DNA of 64,000 nt from CAVPEW01 sp963703565 (GTDB lineage: Bacteria; Actinomycetota; Acidimicrobiia; Acidimicrobiales; VFJN01). The stretch is from NCBI GenBank assembly GCA_963703565.1, contig CAVPEW010000075.1:80428-144427 (forward strand), read 5' to 3'. Under the pieces are notes generated by a model that was not told the DNA's origin, ran no database searches, and saw only the letters and a list, made by a program, of their open reading frames with translations. The position numbers and the translations under genes were made by a program. Position 1 is the first letter of the stretch. Each line of letters starts with the position of its first letter. Of the stretch, positions 53,984-62,564 are shown in pieces.

Positions 53984-55772
53984 TCAGAAGAGGCTGGGCG
54001 GCTCGGGCCCCGGCTCCTTCGTCCATCCTTCCGTAGGTGCCGGCTTCTTGGACCTGGTTCGTCGCGGACGCGACTTTGGAAACGCCGAGCCCTTGCCATA
54101 CTCGACGTTCGGACCTCGCGCTGCCTCTGAGGTCCGAACGATGATGTCTCGGGTCTGGAGGTCAGCGAGGATGTCCCGCGCTCTCCACACATCGATGTCG
54201 AAGATGTTCTGGAGCGTTCGATTGGTCAGCTTGCCGTACTCGTGGAGGTGCGCGATCACCTTTCGATCGACCTGATCGGTTGTCCGACGGTGGTATCGAA
54301 CGGCAGTGCCAAGCGCCTTGAGGGTGTCGCCGCGGAGCCGGTACTTCTTGGTCTTGGATCGTTGGGACTCGCGTGTCGGCTCGGTGATGCCGGGAACGTC
54401 CTGGCTGAGACGTTCCAGAATGGCCGCGGCCTCGGCCTTGCCCTTCTGTACGACCGGAGCGAGTTCGTCGGCGGTGATGGTCTTGCGTTGGCACAAGGTG
54501 AACAAGACCAGCATTGCGTCAGTGTCATCGCGCTCGTCGGCAGGCAGCGAGCTGCACGAATCGTGTGATCGACGTCCTTGGTGCTCCGTTTGCCAACACG
54601 ACGCGCACGTAGTCGACCCCTTCCTCGATGATTGGCAGGTCCTGGCCAGCCCGGATCATCTCCCGGTACATGCGGTCGATCCCGCGTCCGGTCTCCTCCG
54701 CGAGTCGGAGTAGGCGGGCAGCACGAGCGAGCGTTGGATTCCGTGGCGTTGACGTGTGGGTGAGGATGTTCTCGGCGGTGACACTCCCAACGAGGGGCCC
54801 CGGCGAGACCGCGACGAAGCTCGCCGGCGAGTGTTCGATGTTGACCGGGCTCTGGAGCCGGTAGTCCCGATGGATCACGGCATTCGACAGAGCCTCGCGG
54901 ACAGCGATCTCGGGGAAGTCTGCAATCTCGATCTGCTGACCGTTGGCCAATGTCAACGGTGTGACGTTCCGCCGTGCACGAGCCAGCCCTATCGCTTGTT
55001 CGAAGGCGAGCATCAACGGCGCCTCGATCCGCTCGACGGAGGTCGCCTCACCGCCCGGCGTCGGTCGGTACTGGTAGAGAACAGCTGGCGCAAGGTTCTC
55101 CTCGGGTGGGAGGAACAGCACCTCACCGGCTCGGAGCAGCTCCCCCTCGGTATCCACCACCCCCAGTGCGCGCAGCAGATCGGCGTCGCTCAGCGTTGCG
55201 AGCGGACGGCGGTCGTCCTCTACCCGGGCGAGGGCGTCCCTCGCTGCGGAGAGCGCACCAGAGGAGATCTCCGAGAGTGATCGATCTGATCTCTGTCCGG
55301 ACCAGTCGATGCCGAGCCGTTCCTCGCGTAGTCTCCGATGTTCCTGCGGGCTCACCGGAAGGCAGTCGGTCCCGAGCCGACGGGTCGAGCGGCCCTGCTT
55401 GTCCGCGTGCACCTCGAAGCTCTGGAGCACGTCGATCACCAGGAGCTCCACACCCCCGAACGCCTCCATCCGTGCGCCGACCATGAGCGCCGGCTCCGTC
55501 AGTTCGTGGATTCGACGCTGCACGGTTACGGGATCGAGGTCGCTTCCCTTGAAGGCTTCGGCTCCCGCTACACCGTTTGCAACGCCCATCACGATGGTTC
55601 CCCCGCCAGCGTTGGCGAAGCAGATGGCGGCGTCCACGAGAAGGCGAATTGCGTCTGGCTTGCTTCCGGGTTGGGCCTTGAAGTCGAGCTCAACCGACTC
55701 CAGGTCTGCAGGAGTGGCGCCGGCGGCGATCTGCTCGAGGACTCGTTTGAGGTCGGTCACCCCGATTGGCAT
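53984..55772 (-). CDS. AlbA/Schlafen-type DNA-binding, GHKL ATPase, winged-helix protein (one-base frameshift)
   Basis: About 595 residues when joined. Residues 30-130 form an AlbA_2/Schlafen-like domain (VELDFKAQPG, AICFANAGGGTIVMGVANG). The middle holds a GHKL-type ATPase-like region of RecG-like transcription regulators (VREALSNAVIHRDYRLQSP, TPRNPTLARAARLL, EETGRGIDRMYREM). The last 170 residues are winged-helix-like (KVIAHLHEYGKLTNRTLQNIF). The frame breaks after TSITRFV; removing one base in GAGCTGC (plus strand, 54549-54555) gives RFVSSLPADERDDTDAML. Start is the ATG at 55772, just beside repeat operators. Likely an ATP-dependent regulator or defence-type protein; activity unproven. Confidence 0.75.
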
Positions 55773-55779
55773 GTGTGCA

Positions 55780-55829
55780 AGTTTGGCAGGAGTTTGGCGG
55801 AACTCCAAGAATCAGGGTTCCGCCAAACT
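55780..55829. promoter_or_regulatory. AGTTTGGC repeat operator upstream of the AlbA-type gene
   Basis: AGTTTGGCAGG (55780-55790) and AGTTTGGCGGA (55791-55801) are direct repeats at an 11-base period; the inverted copy TCCGCCAAACT lies at 55819-55829, so AGTTTGGCGGAAC / GTTCCGCCAAACT also forms a 13-base hairpin. It fills the 60 bases between the integrase stop and the AlbA-type start and fits an autoregulatory operator. The hairpin alone could instead be the integrase terminator. Confidence 0.65.
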
Positions 55830-55833
55830 TACC

Positions 55834-57228
55834 TCAGACTCCGTTAGATTCCCCCCCCTCGATCACGTCGTCGTCCGGTGGCGCTCCAAGGATCAGGCTG
55901 GCGACCTGGTTCGCCGCGTCGTCGTGCATCGTCGGCGAGACGTGGCTGTAGATGTCGATGGTGATGTTGATTGTCGAGTGGCCGAGGCGCTCCTGGACGA
56001 CCTTCGGGTGGATGCCCTGCTCCAGGGCGAGGGTCGCCCAGGTGTGGCGGAGGCCCTTGAGCGTGAGCCTCGGGAGGTCGAGCTTGGCCTGGCGGCGGAG
56101 GAAGGTGGCGCTCACGGTCTCCGGTCGGAGCGCCGAGCCGTCGGGGCGGTGGAAGACGAGGCCCTCGTCGGAGTGGTCGGCGCCGACGAGCATGCGCTCC
56201 TCGAGCATCCGCCGGCGGTGGTCGCGGAGCACGGCGACGGTTGACGGGTCGAGCGCGATCGGGCGCCGACCACGAGCCGTCTTCGGTTCGCTGACCGAGA
56301 TCTTCCCGTTGATCGACAGGACGGTCTGCACGACCCGGAGCCGGCCGGCGTCGAGGTCGACGTCCTGCGAGCGCAGGCCGAGTGCCTCACCCCGGCGCAT
56401 ACCGGTGGTGGCGAGCAGGACCCACAGTGCGTGGTTCCGATCGGCCGACGACGCGGTGGAGCCGAGGAACGTGCGCAGCTGCGCTGGTGTCCAGGTCTGC
56501 ATGTGGTCGGCCTCGACGGCGACCCGGGGCGGGTCGGCGTGGTCGACGGGGTTCTTGGTGAGCCGCTCCCACTTCACCGCCGCGGCGAAGGCTTTGTGGA
56601 GCACGACGTGCACGGCCTTCACGGTGCTCGGGTCGAGCGCCTTCGAGTCGTCGACGATGGTCGGGTCGGCTCGGTAGGCGGCCTTTCGCCGAAGCAGGGA
56701 CGCGAGCGTGTCCTTGGTGATGTGGCGGGCCTCGTCGAACTCGACCTGGAGGCGGTCGGCGGTGGCCTGGAGCGAGAGCCCGCCGGCGCGCAGGGCTTGG
56801 GCTCGGGCGACGACTTCGGGGGAGTAGCCCTTCCCGGTCCGGGACGGCTTGCGCCGGCCGCCCTCGAGGAGCCGGGCGTAGAGCTCGTTGAGGGTCCCAC
56901 CGTCGATCCGGTTGAGGCGCATCCGGCCGATGTAGGGCACGACGTGGTTGCGGACCTTCGACCGGTACCCGTTCCAGGTCGTGGCCTTGAGCGTCGGTAG
57001 GATCGACACGAGCCAGTGGTCGAGGAACTCGGCAACCGTCTCCTGTGACGGCTCGACGTAGGCGCCCCGGTCGACCTTCGACAGCAGGTCGATGCGGGCG
57101 CGCTCGGCCTCCCGCTTGGTCCGGTACCCGGAGTGCCACTTGGTTCGCCGCCGACCTGTCCCCGGATCGGGGTCGAGCTCGATCTTCACGTAGTAGACGT
57201 CGCCCCGGCGGATCACGGATCCACGCAT
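55834..57228 (-). CDS. int: Tyrosine-family site-specific integrase with inserted HTH
   Basis: Phage/ICE-type integrase, 464 residues, expected to recombine at tRNA-Leu. The N-terminal AP2-like arm-binding domain (GDVYYVKIELDPD, YRTKREAERAR) is followed by a core-binding domain (TVAEFLDHWLVSIL) and a catalytic domain with Arg in TGMRRGEALGL, Lys in SEPKTARGRRP, LKGLRHTWATLAL (Lys where His often stands in HxxR), LGHSTINITIDIYSHV with nucleophilic Tyr. About 55 residues (SPEVVARAQALRAGGLSLQATADRLQ...) resembling a recombinase helix-turn-helix are inserted into the core-binding domain. ATG overlaps the XRE stop (TGATG). Confidence 0.92.
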   Translation of the reverse strand: MRGSVIRRGDVYYVKIELDPDPGTGRRRTKWHSGYRTKREAERARIDLLSKVDRGAYVEPSQETVAEFLDHWLVSILPTLKATTWNGYRSKVRNHVVPYIGRMRLNRIDGGTLNELYARLLEGGRRKPSRTGKGYSPEVVARAQALRAGGLSLQATADRLQVEFDEARHITKDTLASLLRRKAAYRADPTIVDDSKALDPSTVKAVHVVLHKAFAAAVKWERLTKNPVDHADPPRVAVEADHMQTWTPAQLRTFLGSTASSADRNHALWVLLATTGMRRGEALGLRSQDVDLDAGRLRVVQTVLSINGKISVSEPKTARGRRPIALDPSTVAVLRDHRRRMLEERMLVGADHSDEGLVFHRPDGSALRPETVSATFLRRQAKLDLPRLTLKGLRHTWATLALEQGIHPKVVQERLGHSTINITIDIYSHVSPTMHDDAANQVASLILGAPPDDDVIEGGESNGV

Positions 57229-57920
57229 CAGTCCCCCTTGTCCGACGCCATGCCGGCGTTCGGGTCGTCGCCTTCCTCGAAAGAGTGCGACAGGAAGTAG
57301 CCCTTGGGGCCGAGCTCGCGGATCTTCGTGCCGATCTCGACGAGGAACTCGGCGACCTCGTCGAGGCGGTCGGATCGATCGACGGCCAACGCCGAGAGCC
57401 GACGCCGTCGCCAGGTCCGGAAGTGCTGATGCCAATTGTGCGGGTGCTCGCCCTCGACGTACAGCGCCGCCTGGAGATCCGTGACCTCCTCAGGGCTCGT
57501 CAGCTTCAGCTCGCGGAGGCGGTCGTCGAGGTCGTCGAGCTGCCAGTCCTGTCCCAGCAACGACACGTAGACGTCGCTGGTCGAGCGGTGGGTGTCGGCG
57601 AGCTCGCCGTCGTGGCCGGGCGGAGGCAGGAAGAAGTAGGCGATGGGCACGCCGAACACGTGCGAGAGCAGGTACAGCTCGTGGGCGTCGAACCGTCGGC
57701 GCCGCTCGCCGTCGAAGCCCCGCTCCATGGCCGAGATCGAAGCCTGGGGAAGGAGGTTGCCGGTCAGCTGGGCGAGGCGCTCAGCGACCTGGGTCTGGGT
57801 CATCCCCCGCCGTTCGCGGATCGCCTTCACGTTGAACGAGACGATGGCGTTGACGTCGAGGCGGCCGTCGTCGGCCTCGGCGGCGTTGTCGGTCTTGACT
57901 CGTCGGGGGTTTCGAGGCAC
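57228..57920 (-). CDS. XRE-family regulator with long C-terminal domain
   Basis: A 230-residue helix-turn-helix regulator. The Cro/C1-type domain is at about 25-95 (VKAIRERRGMTQTQVAERLA, QASISAMERGFDG, YLLSHVFGVPIAYFFLPP). The C-terminal part is helical and unrecognised. Start: GTG at 57920, chosen because GGAG lies 6 bases before it; GTG at 57923 and TTG at 57932 are alternatives. It shares a base with the integrase start, so it probably controls integration genes, and is divergent from the small HTH gene. Confidence 0.87.
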   Translation of the reverse strand: MPRNPRRVKTDNAAEADDGRLDVNAIVSFNVKAIRERRGMTQTQVAERLAQLTGNLLPQASISAMERGFDGERRRRFDAHELYLLSHVFGVPIAYFFLPPPGHDGELADTHRSTSDVYVSLLGQDWQLDDLDDRLRELKLTSPEEVTDLQAALYVEGEHPHNWHQHFRTWRRRRLSALAVDRSDRLDEVAEFLVEIGTKIRELGPKGYFLSHSFEEGDDPNAGMASDKGD

Positions 57921-57947
57921 CACCGGCTCCAATCTTCCCAGATGTTC

Positions 57948-57976
57948 TTGACAACACTAGCACATTGCGCGACTAC
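57948..57976 (+). promoter_or_regulatory. Possible promoter for the excisionase-like operon
   Basis: TTGACA (57948-57953) followed after 17 bases by GACTAC, upstream of the HTH gene at 58015 in a 94-base divergent region. The -35 is a perfect sigma-70 consensus; the -10 is weak. The XRE protein may bind here. Confidence 0.4.
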
Positions 57977-58014
57977 TGGTCTCTGGTGTGATCCATAGCA
58001 AGGAGCAATGTTCC

Positions 58015-58230
58015 ATGTTCGACGACCTCCCACCGCTCCTGACGGTCGAGCAGGCCGCCAAGGCGCTCCAAATCGGCCGGTCCAAGGCCTACGAGCTGAC
58101 CGTCGAGTACGAGCGCACCGGCGGCACGTCGGGCTTGCCGTTCGTGTGGATCGGCAACCAGAAGCGCATCCCTCGCGACGCCCTCGCCGCGTTCATCGAG
58201 CGGCAGCTCCACCGCCCACCCGCGGCCTGA
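58015..58230 (+). CDS. Excisionase-like helix-turn-helix DNA-binding protein
   Basis: A 71-residue MerR/Xis-type winged helix-turn-helix (LLTVEQAAKALQIGRSKAYELT, residues 8-29) followed by the wing (GLPFVWIGNQKRIPRDALAAF). Such proteins act as excisionases or as activators of mobile-element genes. ATG at 58015 is preferred because AAGGAG lies at a proper distance; an upstream GTG at 57988 would add 9 residues. It is first in an operon with the winged-helix protein and relaxase. Confidence 0.85.
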   Translation: MFDDLPPLLTVEQAAKALQIGRSKAYELTVEYERTGGTSGLPFVWIGNQKRIPRDALAAFIERQLHRPPAA

Positions 58231-58232
58231 CC

Positions 58233-58640
58233 ATGGCCACCCACGCGGGGTCGACGCCGGTCCTCGTCGGGCCGGCTGCGGCCCCGCTTCGTCGCGTCCT
58301 GCCTGCGTCGGCATGGGTGGCGCTCGAGGCTCTCGTCGCTCGCTCCCACGCGGGCCCCGGCGGCCGGATGGTCGAGGTCGGCGTCCGGGACCTCGCCATT
58401 GAGATGGGCGCATCGAAGAACACCGCCCAGCGCGCGCTCGCTGCGCTCACCCGCGCCGGTCTGCTCGCACCCGAGCACACCCGAGCCGGTGACGGCACCT
58501 TCCGTCCGACCCGTTACCGACTCCGGCTCCCCGCCGACGTCCTCGACCCGGTCCCGCCCCGGCCCACCCGCCGACCGAGCCACGCCCCGTCGATTGACGC
58601 ACCCGCCGAGCCCACCCAGCTCTCCCTGCTCGGCACCTGA
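58233..58640 (+). CDS. Winged-helix (MarR/replication-initiator-like) protein
   Basis: A 135-residue protein with one winged helix (VGVRDLAIEMGASKNTAQRALAALTRAGLL, about 50-78), a basic arm and a Pro-rich C-terminal tail. The ATG lies two bases after the preceding stop, so the pair is coupled. In this setting it probably regulates or assists transfer or replication genes; I do not recognise a specific family. Confidence 0.75.
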   Translation: MATHAGSTPVLVGPAAAPLRRVLPASAWVALEALVARSHAGPGGRMVEVGVRDLAIEMGASKNTAQRALAALTRAGLLAPEHTRAGDGTFRPTRYRLRLPADVLDPVPPRPTRRPSHAPSIDAPAEPTQLSLLGT

Positions 58641-58674
58641 CTTCACCCCGGTCAGCCCTCCCACCGAGGAACCT

Positions 58675-58773
58675 ATGAACCACCGAACCGATCAACAACG
58701 CAGACAGGTGCCCGCGAGGCGGGCGGGATGTCCCGCCGGATGTCGCCCGGGAGGTGTCCCGTGCTGCGGGTGA
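58675..58773 (+). CDS. Possible leader peptide upstream of the relaxase
   Basis: A 32-codon ORF with ATG at 58675 after a good GAGGA, coding for a basic, Cys/Gly-rich peptide and ending at a TGA at 58771-58773, which overlaps the relaxase start (GTG at 58761) by 13 bases. The arrangement suggests translational coupling to the relaxase. A conserved protein product is unproven. Confidence 0.4.
   Translation: MNHRTDQQRRQVPARRAGCPAGCRPGGVPCCG
58722..58737. repeat. Short palindrome upstream of the relaxase (possible oriT part)
   Basis: GGCGGGA-TG-TCCCGCC, a 7-base perfect inverted repeat just before the relaxase gene. MobF relaxases nick next to inverted repeats that are often close to their gene. 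No nic consensus is recognisable. Confidence 0.3.
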
Positions 58774-61736
58774 GGACGATCTACGCCTCGACCGCCGCGG
58801 CGGCGGCCATCTACTACGCTGGCGAGGATCGGGGCTACGCCGGCTACGTCGACCCGAAGCAGACCCAGGAACCTCCGGGCCGATGGACGGGCGCGCAAGC
58901 CGCCGACCTCGGCCTCGAAGGCGCGGTCGCGACCGCCGACCTCGAGGCGCTCCTTTCGGGTCGTGACCCGAAGACCGGCACGACGCTCGGTGCGCCCTTC
59001 GTCGACCGGCTCACGAAGCACGGCACGGTCATCCGGGCCGTCGCCGGCTACGACGCCACCTTCTCGGCGCCGAAATCGGTCTCGGTCTGGTGGGGACTCA
59101 CCGGCGATCGCGGCGTGCTCGACGCCCACAACACGGCGGTCGGCGCCGTCCTCGCCCATCTCGAGCGCTACGGCTGCACCACCCGGGTGCGAGCGAACGG
59201 CACCCGGTCCTTCCCCGATGCGAACGGGCTCACCATGGCGGTGTTCCAGCAGTCCACCTCCCGCGAGGACGACCCGCAGCTGCACACGCACGCGGTCGTC
59301 TCCAGCAAGGTCCAGGCGCCGAACGGCCGTTGGTACGCGCTCGACGCCCACTACCTCAAGCACCACCAGCACGCGCTCGGCAACCTCTACCAGTCGGTGG
59401 TCCGGGCCGAGCTCACCCACCGCTACGGCGTCGAGTGGGGCCCGATCGTCGACGGCCAGGCCGAGATCTCGAGCATTCCCGAGGAGCTGCTCGAAACGTT
59501 CTCCAAGCGAACCCTCCAGGTCGAGGACCTCAACGCCGTCCTGCTCGACGCCTTCCGCGAGCGAGAGGGACGCGACCCGACACGTCGAGAGGCCGCCGCG
59601 ATCGAACGGGAGGCGGCTCAGGACTCCCGACCCGCCAAGAGCGAGCTCCCGCTCGACCGGGCCCGGGCCCGGTGGCTGGCCGACGCAGCCGAGCTCGGGT
59701 GGACCCCCGAGCGCCTCGCGAGCCACATCACCCGAGAGCACACTCGCGACCAGCCCGCCCCCACCGTCGACGACATCCTCGACACGATCACCGCCGAGCG
59801 CTCCACCTGGCGGCGCGCCGACGTCATCGGCGCGATCGCGGCAGCCACCCCGCCTCAGTCTCGCTTCGACGGCGCCACCTGGGCGCGGGCGCTCGAACAC
59901 GCCACCGATCAGGTGCTCGACACCCACGTCGACCTCGACCCCGCCACCACCGGTGCCACCCGAGCATCCGACGGCCGCTCGATCTGGATCGATCCCGACC
60001 TGCCGCACCTGTCCCACGACCGGGTCCTGGCCCAGGAGGAACGCGTCCTCAGCTGGGCGATCGCCGCCCACGATTCCGAACTCGCCCCCTCGGCCACCGT
60101 CGACACCGCTGGCCTCGACCCGCTCCAGGCCGACACCGCCCGAGCCGTCGCCGGTCACGACCCCCTCGTCCTCGTCGTCGGCCCCGCCGGCACCGGCAAG
60201 ACGACCTCGCTCGGCGCTGCCGCCACCGACCTGGCCCGACACCACCGCCCCGCCTTCGGCGTTGCGCCGACCGCCAAGGCCGCCCGCGTCCTCGCAGCGG
60301 AGACAGGCGTCCCGGCCGACACGATCGCCAAGCTCCTCTACGAATGGGACCGACCGGACGGGCCCGGTCCCACCTATCGCCTGCCCTCGGGGACGACCCT
60401 CGTCGTCGACGAGAGCAGCATGGTCGGCACCAACACCCTTGACCGACTCGTCGCGCTCACCCAGTCCCAGCAGTGGCGACTGGTGCTCGTCGGCGACCCC
60501 CGCCAGCTCCAAGCCGTCGGCCGCGGCGGCATGTTCGACGAGCTCTGCCGCACCGGCAACCCCCACCACCTCCAGCACGTCCACCGCTTCGCCCACCAGT
60601 GGGAAGCCGACGCGACCCTCGCACTACGCAACGGACACCCCATCGCCCTCGACGCCTACTTCGATCACCACCGGGTGACCGCCGGCGACCCCCACGACCT
60701 CATCGACCAGATCGCCGAGGCATGGGTGCATGACCACGAGCGCGAGCGCACCGTCGCCGTCACCGCCGAGACCAACGCACACGTCGACGCGCTCAACACC
60801 GCCATCCAGGCCCGACGGCGCGCCCGCGGCGACCTCGACCCCGACCGTGCCGTAGCCATCGGCGGCGGCGAGACCGCAGGCCCCGGCGACCTGGTGATCA
60901 CTCGGAGCAACGACCGAACCTTGCGCACCACCGGTGGCGAACCCGTCCGCAACCGTGAACGCTGGCGCATCGACACCGTTCAGGCCGACGGCACCCTCAC
61001 GGTGTCCCAGGATCGGGGACACGACCGAGTGACGCTCCCCGCCGACTACGCCCGCCGGCACGTCCGCCTCGGCTACGCCGCCACCGCCCACGGTCACCAA
61101 GGGGACACCGTCGACCGCAGCTACACGCTCGTCACGCCGGCAACCAGCCATCGCGCCCTCTACGTCGGCGCCACGCGAGGCCGCCAGGGCAACCGGCTGC
61201 TCGTCGTCACCGAGGAGCCCGATCTCGACGTCGCACGCGACACCCTCGAACGCGTCCTGAGCAATGACCGCGCTCGACATCCCCGCGGTTGCACGCCGAC
61301 GGGACCTCGCCGAACGTGGCGCGCCGCCCCACAGCCAGCCCTCGACCCGCTCGAAGAAGCGGAGCGAGCCGTCATCCGAGCCGTCGCCGCTGCACGACCG
61401 TTCGAGACCGAAGTCGCCGAACGCCGTAGCGTCCTGTCCTCGGCGAGAGCAGAACTCCGAGCGCTCGAAGCCCAGCACCGCGATGCGGGCCCGCTCGGCA
61501 AGCGCCGCCTCCGCGTCCCACTCGCCGACGCAGCCGACGCCGTTGCAGAGGCCCGCGACGCCTACGACCTCGGCGTCGAAGCTGCTGCCCCGACACAGCG
61601 CGCCCTGGCGGACGCCGTCCGGCAGCGCGACCGCCTTCAAGCCGCCCGCGCCACCCAGCGAGTCATCGAGCGCCTCGACGCCCTGCAGCACGAGCCGCCC
61701 TCACGCTCAGGCCCGCAACTCGGGCTCGGGCTGTGA
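58761..61736 (+). CDS. MobF-family relaxase/helicase (TrwC/TraI-like)
   Basis: Conjugative relaxase of about 991 residues that nicks one strand at oriT and unwinds it for transfer. The N-terminal relaxase domain (1-300) includes Tyr residues in IYYAGEDRGYAGY, FSAPKSVSVWWGL and the His cluster in DPQLHTHAVV. The helicase follows: Walker A VGPAGTGKTTS (about 475), Walker B-like VVDESSMVG, VLVGDPRQLQAVG, and ATAHGHQGDTVDRSYT. A coiled, Arg/Ala-rich C-terminus ends the protein. GTG at 58761 follows GGGAGG. It stops 3 bases before the convergent AbiEii stop. Confidence 0.92.
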   Translation: MLRVRTIYASTAAAAAIYYAGEDRGYAGYVDPKQTQEPPGRWTGAQAADLGLEGAVATADLEALLSGRDPKTGTTLGAPFVDRLTKHGTVIRAVAGYDATFSAPKSVSVWWGLTGDRGVLDAHNTAVGAVLAHLERYGCTTRVRANGTRSFPDANGLTMAVFQQSTSREDDPQLHTHAVVSSKVQAPNGRWYALDAHYLKHHQHALGNLYQSVVRAELTHRYGVEWGPIVDGQAEISSIPEELLETFSKRTLQVEDLNAVLLDAFREREGRDPTRREAAAIEREAAQDSRPAKSELPLDRARARWLADAAELGWTPERLASHITREHTRDQPAPTVDDILDTITAERSTWRRADVIGAIAAATPPQSRFDGATWARALEHATDQVLDTHVDLDPATTGATRASDGRSIWIDPDLPHLSHDRVLAQEERVLSWAIAAHDSELAPSATVDTAGLDPLQADTARAVAGHDPLVLVVGPAGTGKTTSLGAAATDLARHHRPAFGVAPTAKAARVLAAETGVPADTIAKLLYEWDRPDGPGPTYRLPSGTTLVVDESSMVGTNTLDRLVALTQSQQWRLVLVGDPRQLQAVGRGGMFDELCRTGNPHHLQHVHRFAHQWEADATLALRNGHPIALDAYFDHHRVTAGDPHDLIDQIAEAWVHDHERERTVAVTAETNAHVDALNTAIQARRRARGDLDPDRAVAIGGGETAGPGDLVITRSNDRTLRTTGGEPVRNRERWRIDTVQADGTLTVSQDRGHDRVTLPADYARRHVRLGYAATAHGHQGDTVDRSYTLVTPATSHRALYVGATRGRQGNRLLVVTEEPDLDVARDTLERVLSNDRARHPRGCTPTGPRRTWRAAPQPALDPLEEAERAVIRAVAAARPFETEVAERRSVLSSARAELRALEAQHRDAGPLGKRRLRVPLADAADAVAEARDAYDLGVEAAAPTQRALADAVRQRDRLQAARATQRVIERLDALQHEPPSRSGPQLGLGL

Positions 61737-61739
61737 TGC

Positions 61740-62564
61740 TCAGGCCAGTATCCGCTGGGCCAAGGCTCGGATGCGCGTGAAGCGCTCGTCGCCGGCGGCC
61801 TTGGACAAGCGCTGTTCACCCTCGAGAGCGGACATCCCGGCTCCATCACGCCTGTCAAACAGCGCGCGAATGATGCGAGCCGCCTCGGCGGCCTCACCCT
61901 GGGCGAACGCGTGCGCGTCCATCCCAGCCGCATACGACACCTCGAGGCAACGCCACAGGTCGACGATGTCGGTCGGCTTGTCGCGCACTTGCGACGCGAA
62001 GGCCTTCAGCGTGAGCGCGGCGACCTCGTCCGGGAACGCCACGTCGATATCGAGCTGCTCGCCGTTGAGCCGGCGCAGCGCCATCTGCAGCACGACCGGC
62101 TCCCGCTGCAGCGCGAGCGCCAGGCCCGGCACCTCGGTGGTCACGAGATCGTCCGACACTCGATGGTTGCTCCGCGCCCTCGTCCGATACGCTGGCACGA
62201 GGACGTCGACGACGGTGCTGCGCGGCCCCTCGCCGCCTCGCACTGTCACCGGAACGTCGTCGACCGGCCGCGCGAAGCGGTTCCCCTCGACTTGCTCGTA
62301 GCCGCGTGCGATCAGTCGCCCAATCACGCCCTCCTCGCGCACGACCACCGGCGGCACGCCCAGATCGGTGTCGCCGGTCTCGCGGTAGAGATCTCCGCCG
62401 AGCTGCCAGCGCGCCACGAGGGCGCTGACCATGTGGCCGCCGATGATCCGGTACGTCGACTCGCCGAGGACGTCGGCCAGGTCGCTGAGCGCGACGTAGC
62501 CGAGGTCGTCTGCGACTGATGTCGCTGCGAGGACGACATGGGTCAGGGGCGGTTGAGCAGCCAT
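61740..62564 (-). CDS. abiEii: AbiEii-type nucleotidyltransferase toxin
   Basis: Toxin of a type IV toxin-antitoxin / abortive-infection system. The 274-residue protein has the nucleotidyltransferase-fold signature IIGGHMVSALVARW followed by GDTDLGV with a catalytic Asp pair (about residues 40-70), and a helical second half (DIVDLWRCLEVSYA). It overlaps the antitoxin gene by 22 bases, so the two are co-translated. AbiEii proteins act as GTP-binding nucleotidyltransferases; the target is not predictable here. Confidence 0.8.
   Translation of the reverse strand: MAAQPPLTHVVLAATSVADDLGYVALSDLADVLGESTYRIIGGHMVSALVARWQLGGDLYRETGDTDLGVPPVVVREEGVIGRLIARGYEQVEGNRFARPVDDVPVTVRGGEGPRSTVVDVLVPAYRTRARSNHRVSDDLVTTEVPGLALALQREPVVLQMALRRLNGEQLDIDVAFPDEVAALTLKAFASQVRDKPTDIVDLWRCLEVSYAAGMDAHAFAQGEAAEAARIIRALFDRRDGAGMSALEGEQRLSKAAGDERFTRIRALAQRILA

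Noticed and set aside
4351..54555. Programmed ribosomal frameshifting as an explanation for the eight one-base breaks
   Set aside because: The sites share a disrupted GAGCTC rather than a slippery codon and downstream structure, and the genes are unrelated. An indel is simpler.
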